This document shows, in pieces, positions 6,173 through 6,566 of a DNA stretch of 6,566 bases. This DNA comes from Streptosporangiaceae bacterium. GTDB taxonomy: Bacteria > Actinomycetota > Actinomycetes > Streptosporangiales > Streptosporangiaceae. The DNA lies in the NCBI GenBank assembly GCA_025934635.1, contig JAICWX010000416.1, positions 1-6,566 of the forward strand, in the 5' to 3' direction. The notes under the pieces are model-generated. The model had not been told where the DNA came from, ran no database searches, and saw only the letters and a program-made list of their open reading frames with translations. The translations under genes and the position numbers were made by a program. Numbering within the stretch: the stretch's first letter is position 1; every line of letters starts with the position of its first letter.

Positions 6173-6566
6173 ATGCCCATAGACCAGATCGTGCAACTCG
6201 CGCAGGCCACCCTGGCCACCAGGGATGACCTGCGCAACGTGGCCATCGTCGCGCACGTCGACCACGGCAAGACCACGCTGGTGGACGCCATGCTGTGGCA
6301 GTCCGGGGCGTTCCGCGCCAACGCGCACGTGGCCGAGCGGGTGATGGACTCCGGCGACCTGGAGCGGGAAAAGGGCATCACGATCCTGGCCAAGAACACC
6401 GCGGTGAGTCACGGCGGCCTGACCATCAACATCGTGGACACCCCCGGGCACGCCGACTTCGGCGGCGAGGTGGAGCGCGGCCTGTCCATGGTCGACGGCG
6501 TGCTGCTGCTGGTGGACGCCAGCGAGGGGCCGCTGCCGCAGACCAGGTTCGTGCTGCGCAAGACGC
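6173..6566 (+). CDS. typA: Translational GTPase TypA/BipA, N-terminal part (runs off window)
   Basis: The first 131 residues of a ribosome-associated GTPase of the EF-G/LepA superfamily, which is linked to ribosome assembly and stress or cold adaptation in other bacteria. The G domain is clear: G1 P-loop AHVDHGKTT (27-35), G2/switch I region LEREKGITI (63-71) with the invariant Thr70, and G3 DTPGH (89-93). [20 protein letters not shown] and [16 protein letters not shown] after it are diagnostic of TypA rather than EF-G or LepA. A full protein is about 600-640 residues, so roughly four fifths is outside the window. The start at 6173 gives about 20 residues before the first strand ([12 protein letters not shown]), slightly longer than in typical homologues. 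No strong ribosome binding site precedes it, only AAAGAA at 6154-6159. A GTG at 6191 is an alternative start. It is a housekeeping gene unrelated to the sugar operon. Confidence 0.95.
   Translation, partial: MPIDQIVQLAQATLATRDDLRNVAIVAHVDHGKTTLVDAMLWQSGAFRANAHVAERVMDSGDLEREKGITILAKNTAVSHGGLTINIVDTPGHADFGGEVERGLSMVDGVLLLVDASEGPLPQTRFVLRKT

Noticed and set aside
5239..6399. A 386-codon open frame on the minus strand
   Set aside because: It runs antisense through the conserved start of typA, the repeat region and the small zinc gene. It has a low-complexity translation and no recognisable domain. High GC content alone produces such long antisense frames.

Overview
The window is GC-rich throughout, and its coding frames strongly favour G or C at third codon positions. 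Genes are tightly packed with ATGA and GTGA stop/start overlaps. Together with the protein families present, this points to an actinobacterium, probably a filamentous or spore-forming actinomycete chromosome. I cannot name the genus from the sequence alone. All supported genes are on the + strand.

Positions 1-5349 form one apparent operon for uptake and oxidation of a cyclitol or sugar, most likely myo-inositol or a relative. It starts inside the gene for a sugar-binding lipoprotein or periplasmic-binding-type protein (end at 328). A membrane permease (359-1417) and a single-domain ATPase (1414-2358) follow, completing a ribose/fructose/inositol-type ABC importer. Next come an IolE-like TIM-barrel protein (2355-3305), an inositol 2-dehydrogenase of the Gfo/Idh/MocA family (3350-4366, iolG) and an IolH-like TIM-barrel protein (4403-5266). 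Two bases later is a 26-codon ORF (5269-5349). Its first 11 residues look like the start, and its last 13-15 like the end, of a third sugar isomerase/epimerase. I read it as a gene collapsed by an internal deletion. The importer would bring in the substrate, IolG would oxidise it with NAD+ to a keto (inosose) product, and the TIM-barrel proteins would isomerise, epimerise or dehydrate that product. Genes for the later inositol steps (iolB, iolC, iolD, iolA) are not in the window.

Positions 5350-5664 hold an unrelated small gene. It encodes an 81-residue acidic protein with a C-terminal CxxC...HxxC putative zinc site, behind a very strong ribosome binding site.

Positions 5665-6172 (508 bp) hold no convincing gene but much local structure. 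There is a 24-bp tandem repeat, a 16-bp direct repeat with palindromic cores and a GC hairpin. There are also two near-identical TCACGG/CCGTGA inverted repeats and candidate -10 boxes. The last stretch is the probable leader of the next gene.

From 6173 to the window end is the beginning of typA/bipA, encoding the ribosome-associated translational GTPase, a conserved housekeeping gene. The window therefore spans the boundary between a catabolic operon and core chromosome.
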